64,000 bases of DNA from Bolinopsis microptera (lineage: Eukaryota > Ctenophora > Tentaculata > Lobata > Bolinopsidae): assembly GCF_026151205.1 (NCBI RefSeq), contig NC_087074.1:2294001-2358000 (forward strand), read 5' to 3'. Positions 57,883-64,000 of the stretch are shown here, in pieces. The translations under genes were made by a program, and so were the position numbers. Position 1 is the first letter of the stretch, and each line of letters starts with the position of its first letter. The notes under the pieces were generated by a model. That model had not been told where the DNA came from, ran no database searches, and saw nothing but the letters and a program-made list of their open reading frames with translations.

Positions 57883-58553
57883 TCTTAAGTAATAATCTCA
57901 GAATGTGTGTCTGTCTGTGTGTGTGTCTGTCTGTCTGTGCGCGTGTAATTTCCGAGCGGCTTAATCAAGAAAACAGTAAGGGTTATGGGACTGGTTTTTT
58001 CGATATAGTTTCGACAAAACTCTGACAAAGCCAAATGATAAAGGTTTTTTAAATCGGTCGGTGGTAAGTGGTTTAATTAATGGTTTTGTACCACAAATGT
58101 GACATAAAATGGTTTTCTTTTTCTCCCTCCTCGCTCTCTCTCCCATTACTGCATATGTAGATTGTAGGTTGGTACATGAATCATAATTAAGTTAGCCGCG
58201 AAAGATTCGCTGTCATGTAATAATATAAGCTCATTAGGGGAGGGGCACTCATTGCGGTCTGTTTGGACTGTAGAGAGAGAGTTCATACTTTCATACGACA
58301 ATGTTATGCGTTGTAACATTGAAACGTTGAGTAATTCATTTCCTGATAAGAGCATTTTTCCTTGTCGCATCAAACGGGATCAATACAAATTTACACAAGA
58401 ATACATTGCAACCATGCGACTCATAAACAATATTCCAATCCAGATTTTACAATGTTATGCGTGTTTTCAAATATAATAGGCGGGTTAATACTTTTGCATT
58501 TCAACTGCGATAGTGAAGTCCCGGCCGTAGGCACGGGTTACAGTTTACACTAG
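57883..58553 (+). mobile_element. Helitron-like nonautonomous element, copy 5 (best-preserved ends)
   Basis: The 5' end is TCTTAAGTAATAATCTCAG preceded by A. The 3' end is CCCGGCCGTAGGCACGGG, then CAGTTTACACTAG followed by T. 5' TC, a 3' hairpin, a terminal CTAG and an A/T target without duplication fit a Helitron. About 137 bases (58316-58452) are extra relative to other copies and are flanked by repeated ACAATGTTATGCG. Confidence 0.75.
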
Positions 58554-58756
58554 TATATATATATACATATATAAACAGCTATAATCGTTACCAGTACAGG
58601 TTCCTCCTGTATCTGTTATAGAATAATATCTTACGAGTATTAATCGGTCGTAAGTCTTAAATAATCTTAATCTTTTAAGATAGCGCCTTTTGTGCATGTT
58701 GTATTCAATAATGATGTAATGAAATTTGACAAAAAGTAAGGTAATCACGCAATAGT

Positions 58757-58870
58757 AGTTGATAAAACCTGGTAGTGTGCAGTAGTTGGCAATAAGCCAG
58801 ATTAGTGTGCAGTATAAGTAGTTGGCAATAAGCCAGATTAGTGTGCAGTAGTTGGCAATAGTTAGTGTAT
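58757..58870. repeat. Short tandem repeat GTAGTTGGCAATAAGCCAGA
   Basis: Three to four imperfect units of about 35 bp (AGTTGGCAATAAGCCAGATT...AGTGTGCAGTA) precede the large inverted repeat. Confidence 0.7.
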
Positions 58871-61734
58871 TAATACTCTAGTAGCAGGGAATAGTTGAGT
58901 GTGCACTTCGATGTGTACTATTTCTGACAACACAGGGTTGTTTGTTAGGTCATTCTTAACCAAAATCGTGTGGGTGCACAATTTGTTTCGCTAGAGACAA
59001 CCCTACAGGGCAAATTTTCTAAATTACCCTCAGTCGCGTATACGAGATTTTCGTATTTCGGCTCCTGAAGGTCATAGGGACTTCAATTTTGGCTTAAAAT
59101 TACCGCAATAGCCATATTTATATACAACTTATGAAGCAACATAAGGTCTCCAGTGCTTTGTTTTATAGATATTGACAAAAAACTGTTTTTTGGCTCAGCG
59201 AACCAAAAATGGGACTGAATTTTGGTAACTTGAACTAGGAAGATCGTAGAGACTTGAATTTTAGCTTAAAATGAGCGCAAACATCACATTTATATACAAC
59301 TTATAGAGCAATATAAGCCCTTTAATGCTTATTTGTTAAGATATTGACAAAAATCGGTCATTTTGACTACACGCGTGAGGAAAAATACCAAATTGGGCAA
59401 CAACTTTGGTCTTTTTTTGACCAGTTTTGTGCTCAAGTTATTAAAATGTGCTTTGATGTTGTAGATCGGGTGTTTTCTTCCAATATGGGTTTCGGTATAA
59501 ATCCGGAAGCACCCGGTTCATGCGTGATAGGGGTTAAAAACCCTAAAATGTCAGGCGATGGGCGAGACAATTGTCTGAATTTGGTTATAAAAACACTTGC
59601 ACTCTTTGCTAGGGTTTGCTTTTTTCTGCTACATCGATCCGATTTCTAACTACTAATCATCCCCTCTACATCATTCTCTTTTAGATACATGATTTCTATA
59701 AGTTCTTGAAGGTACATCCGGCATGATGTAAAGTCTATATCAAAGCATTTTAATGTGGTCTTAACAAGTTGCAAGATATTCAAGTTCACTAATAAAACAG
59801 AGATTGTAGGATATTCTTCTTTTACATATTGATTATTGAGTAATTTTGGTTACACATGTGAGGAAAGATACCAAATTGGTTTACCAAACGAAGATTGTAG
59901 GTTATCTATTATTCTTTACATGATTATTGACGCAACTTTATAGTCAAACCTGTATTATTTTAAATATTTAATATTCATCCACACTCTCCATAAGAATATT
60001 ATTGGGAGTCATTTTGTGGTTAAAATTCGATTAAATCAGTATTTCCAAGCAAAAAACTGCCCCAAATTTCTCCTCCGAATATGGTCCGCTAGTTCGAAAT
60101 TTTAGCACTTATAAACGTTATTGTTAGACATTACATTAGTGTAATACCACTGAGACCAGATGTAGTAATCTATTCAGATAAAGCGAAGAAGGTGCATCTG
60201 AAATAAAGAGAACTTTGCTGATCAAGAGAAAATAATATTAAGAGATATCAGCAGCTGACAGAAGAGATTTCGATTGCAAGCTCCAGACAGTAGCAGTTCG
60301 AGTTCGAGTTCGAGGCATTTACAACTGCAGCCTCCAAACCTTTATGAACCACCTGAACGTAAACACTAAAGAGAAAAAGGCCTGCATGAAGATCGCTGAA
60401 TTTAGCATGAGGGCATCATACACCATCTATCTGTCCAGAAACACCATTATATGGACAGATGATTGGGAGTTAGTCCAGAGGCTAGTAATTGCATAGTAGG
60501 AGCGTATAATGTTTGTAGAATGTAATTATTTTTACAAACTACCGTTCAAAACTTATAGATCAAGTGATAGCCTACCCACAATTATATTACAACGTCGTGG
60601 GGTCAGTCGATATTGTTGCTAAAAATCAGGAGCAAGCGTCTTGAAACAGGATACCATGAATCTGTATAAGTTTTAAGTAGTTTTCATTCTACGTTTAATA
60701 TTATTATTGGGTCGTTTACGTTAAAGTTATATTTGGCCATTTTATAGCCTCCCCTCAAAAAGCCCACAATTACTCAATATGTAAAAGAAGAATATCCTAC
60801 AATCTCTGTTTTATTAGTGAACTTGAATATCTTGCAACTAGTTAAGACCACATTAAAATGCTTTGATATAGACTTTACATCATGCCGGATGTACCTTCAA
60901 GAACTTATAGAAATCATGTATCTAAAAGAGAATGATGTAGAGGGGGATGATTAGTAGTTAGAAATCGGATCGATGTAGCAGAAAAAAGCAAACCCTAGCA
61001 AAGAGTGCAAGTGTTTTTATAACCAAATTCAGACAATTGTCTCGCCCATCGCCTGACATTTTAGGGTTTTTAACCCCTATCACGCATGAACCGGGTGCTT
61101 CCGGATTTATACCGAAACCCATATTGGAAGAAAACACCCGATCTACAACATCAAAGCACATTTTAATAACTTGAGTACAAAACTGGTCAAAAAAAGACCA
61201 AAGTTGTTGCCCAATTTGGTATTTTTCCTCACGCGTGTAGTCAAAATGACCGATTTTTGTCAATATCTTAACAAATAAGCATTAAAGGGCTTATATTGCT
61301 CTATAAGTTGTATATAAATGTGATGTTTGCGCTCATTTTAAGCTAAAATTCAAGTCTCTACGATCTTCCTAGTTCAAGTTACCAAAATTCAGTCCCATTT
61401 TTGGTTCGCTGAGCCAAAAAACAGTTTTTTGTCAATATCTATAAAACAAAGCACTGGAGACCTTATGTTGCTTCATAAGTTGTATATAAATATGGCTATT
61501 GCGGTAATTTTAAGCCAAAATTGAAGTCCCTATGACCTTCAGGAGCCGAAATACGAAAATCTCGTATACGCGACTGAGGGTAATTTAGAAAATTTGCCCT
61601 GTAGGGTTGTCTCTAGCGAAACAAATTGTGCACCCACACGATTTTGGTTAAGAATGACCTAACAAACAACCCTGTGTTGTCAGAAATAGTACACATCGAA
61701 GTGCACGCTCAACTATTACCTGCTACTAGAGTAT
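58871..61734. repeat. 2.9-kb inverted repeat, arms about 970 bp
   Basis: The left arm (about 58871-59842) starts ATACTCTAGTAGCAGG. The right arm (about 60768-61734) ends with its complement. The arms are nearly identical, and each carries the same 101-codon open frame (59344-59649 plus; 60958-61263 minus) differing by one residue. These frames open at TTG, have no early ATG and match no family I know. The tips fit a TA target (CTCTAGTAG beside TA on both sides). The 0.9-kb spacer carries a decayed coding remnant. It is probably a large fold-back transposon or an inverted duplication of one. Confidence 0.85.
60153..60490 (+). pseudogene. Decayed coding remnant in the spacer (RPDVVIYSD...ELT type)
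   Basis: Reading frames give RPDVVIYSDKAKKVHLKELT, then after a stop DFDCKLQTVAVRVRVRG, and AEFSMRASYTIYLSRNTIIW ending TDDWELV. This pattern (RPD-V-S...ELT...VEVG-RG...W) recalls a domain found repeatedly in transposon-associated proteins of cnidarians, molluscs and fish. It looks like a PD-(D/E)XK-type nuclease fold, but that is from memory and inferred. At least one internal stop shows it is not functional. Confidence 0.45.
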
Positions 61735-62155
61735 AAGGAAGTTTGAGAGATCGATACCATAACACATTTATTTTGGAACTGTTTTAAAGATTTAAATGAG
61801 AATGAAAATATGGCGAATATTTATATTCGCTATCGGAGCAAGTTTGAACGGTTAAAAGGTTTTACCTTGAATATATAATGACAACTTTGTTTTGAAGGAA
61901 CAGTTGTTATGTATGAACTTAATTAATTTAAACAATAAAACTCTGGATTATTGCGAGTATTAGAATACCACTTTTAAACCTTCCTTCAAAAGTATAAACA
62001 AACAGCTGTGTCCATTCCTAATTACACTCGCTCTCTCAATTTCTTCCTTTCCCTTTACCTTTAGTTCGTGTCTGATATCAGCTATCTACATGTCGGCTGA
62101 TTAATATGTGTACAAATGATGATAATAATAGGTACCGTGTTATGTACGACTGGTA
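61735..62155. other. Gene-free spacer
   Basis: No gene or element with supportable ends. Confidence 0.4.
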
Positions 62156-62159
62156 TTCT

Positions 62160-62490
62160 GCCGTTTTCTCAGAAAAGGCAGTAAGTCCATATTTGCCATC
62201 TCGAGATATTGCGACTTTTGCGTTTATGGTTTTTTCTCCGCTTACTTTTTGCGTAAGATCGAAAGTAAACACGTTGAGTTATCAATAATTAGTTAAATTT
62301 TAATTTGTCAAAAAAATTAAAGCTTTGAGCCGTCCATAAGCTTAGATATAACCATTTTTATGCCAAATAATCGAACTTATTTTTCATACTGGATGGACTT
62401 ACTGCCTTTTCTGAGAAAACGTGGACTTACTTCCTTTTCTGAGAAAAATCTCTGTTCAATATTTTTCTGAGAAGGAAGTAAGTCCAAGCT
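62160..62490. repeat. Cluster of CAGAAAAGG(C/A)AGTAAGTCC motifs, both orientations
   Basis: The motif occurs near 62170 (plus), 62395 and 62424 (minus) and 62470 (plus, CTGAGAAGGAAGTAAGTCC). It returns at 63885-63990. Short open frames at 62078-62288 cross it without domain support. Confidence 0.8.
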
Positions 62491-63884
62491 TTTTACTAAA
62501 TTTTTTTCCCTGCTCTTGCCGAAGGCAAAAAGATCGTAGGGAATAAGTAATCGGGTTTGGATATATGAGGTGGCCCGACGGTCCTACGGTGTCGACAAAA
62601 GTCTGCTCCTTCGCAATATAGACCACTCCCCTATAATTATGTGTATAAAAGGAGTCTATTTTGCGCGCGCGACGCTGGTTATGAGTTAACTAATTACAGG
62701 CATAGCAACCAGTTTTTGGTGCTTGACGACTGTTACAAACGGATCAATCATCAATATAGGTGTTATTTGTGTGAAACAAGCTTAATAATTTACCGAGTGA
62801 TAAAAATAAAATTCAGCAAGTCAAAACAAATAAAATTATGATGTCAGCTGATAAACTCGTGGCTGTGGGCTGATTATTTAACATTTAATCGACACTGAAT
62901 GGTAGAAAGCATTGAAATACATAGTTGAGAACAAATGTTACTTCACAGTTACATTCAGAAGCAACTATAATATCAAGATTGTGGTATGCTTTTAAAGAAT
63001 CCTATATCAAATAAAAGGCTCGAAAGTCGATGGTGCTGTGATATGTCGAGTAAGAATAAAAATGTATTAGTTTATGTTAGATACAAATAATAACTAAGAC
63101 GAGACAGCATATTTTATTACAGTCAATAAGTTGGCATACGATGCAGTAATATGACGTGACATGATACGCATATCGTTATTGTTAACACGAAACAAAACCG
63201 CGCAAAGTATGAAATGATCTACAACCAAACCACATACAGATCGACGGCGACACCTCAAATGCGCGCAGGATTTTTCAAGTTCTGCACGCCTAATATAATA
63301 TAAACGTTTATTACATTGTACATGCGCCAAACACCACTCTGGGATACAATAAAGTAGAACAATTAAATTGTATGCAGTAGGGAAATTTGATCGTGCGTGG
63401 TGTTACCGCGGCGAAATTCTTGTTGAGGTTGGGATCTATGTATTTTGGATTATATTGTAAAATATAAACAATTAGGTAAATCTAAATTGCTCCATATTAT
63501 ATAATAAATGTTTTTGAATAATAGTATGCCCTTATTTAGGCAAACTCGCCAATTTTGAACGATTTCAGTGCATTAAATGATATCTTATCGATATTTTGAT
63601 GAAAATGAACTTGATCTAAAAGATATACCTAAACTAAACATTCTCTGCGATTATAACAGCTCAATAACTGCTCCAATGTTTATGTTTTGCGACTAAAATA
63701 CATCCGACGTTTTTGAAAATCGGCCACCAAATTTTTTTTGAGGCCTAAATGAAAATTTTGATCACTCACGTAAGGTTGAAATGTAATCATACATCGATTC
63801 TGAAAATTTCAAGCGAAAATATCAATCGGCAGTAAAGTTATGTTCTTTTTGGGAAATCGCTTTCTAAAATTCCGTTTTTAGCAT
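62491..63884. other. Interior between motif clusters
   Basis: AT-rich, no recognised coding sequence. It may be the interior of one nonautonomous element whose ends carry the AGTAAGTCC motif. Confidence 0.4.
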
Positions 63885-63990
63885 GCTTTTATAGGAAGTA
63901 AGTCCAGCTACTTCTTCCTATCACAAATAATTTATCTCAGAAAAGGCAGTAAGTCCACGGAATAACTTCCTTATCTCAGAAAATTTTCAA
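63885..63990 (+). repeat. Second cluster of the AGTAAGTCC motif
   Basis: GGAAGTAAGTCCAGC near 63895, CTCAGAAAAGGCAGTAAGTCC near 63935 and AACTTCCTTATCTCAGAAAA near 63963 repeat the motif and its partial inverse close to the window end. Confidence 0.75.
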
Positions 63991-64000
63991 GATTTTCTCA

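Noticed and set aside
59344..59649. 101-codon frame as a protein-coding gene
   Set aside because: It starts at TTG, has no early ATG, no recognised family, and lies in the arm of an inverted repeat; kept only as a finding.
1..64000. CRISPR arrays, tRNA or rRNA genes
   Set aside because: Tandem arrays here have no unique spacers, and no tRNA cloverleaf or rRNA segment could be supported by eye.

Overview
The window is eukaryotic and almost certainly animal DNA. It has spliced genes with GT/AG introns, several classes of eukaryotic transposon, extensive minisatellites and AT-rich spacers. The protein content suggests a cnidarian, possibly a hydrozoan or other medusozoan. That assignment is inference: it rests on a papain-family protease ending in a ShKT domain and on D8C/Ig/ephrin-receptor-like membrane proteins. 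No species can be named from the sequence.

Layout. (1) 1-9842 holds the 3' part of a D8C/Ig receptor gene (+) facing a five-exon ES1/GATD3-like gene (-). (2) 9843-16600 is a decayed minus-strand LINE (reverse transcriptase, then an SGNH-type ORF1 remnant) and an orphan PHD-finger fragment. (3) 16600-26600 has no recognisable gene; it holds minisatellites, G-tracts, a Helitron-like element and a hAT-like fragment. (4) 26710-28092 is a second, intronless D8C/Ig receptor gene. (5) 28160-35950 is transposon-rich and carries an intronless cathepsin-ShKT gene between two fold-back elements. (6) 36050-44773 is a third, complete receptor gene followed by a second ES1 gene; from 36362 it is a near-identical copy of region 1. 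(7) 44774-50000 is a transposon-rich spacer. (8) 50094-52152 is the N-terminal half of a KLHDC1/2-like Kelch gene, and its fourth exon runs directly into minisatellites filling 52125-57545. (9) 57883-64000 holds a Helitron-like element, a 2.9-kb inverted repeat and a cluster of a short unexplained motif.

The most striking pattern is that three tandem repeats sit exactly on splice sites. The Kelch exon-4 donor is repeated about 53 times, the ES1 exon-2 donor seven times, and the ES1 last-exon acceptor three or four times. The second theme is a receptor family in which an almost identical D8C-Ig ectodomain is attached to different leader and membrane/tail sequences. Amino-acid-changing differences cluster in one stretch, and there are signs of sequence exchange between copies. 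This resembles self/non-self or immune-type receptor families, but that role is inference.

The two receptor-ES1 segments may be a true segmental duplication or two haplotypes assembled in tandem. Because each copy has transposon insertions that the other lacks, several insertions can be delimited precisely. Many displayed reading frames are shadows of repeats or of the opposite strand and were left out. Several open frames begin at GTG or TTG, so starts were re-chosen at ATG.
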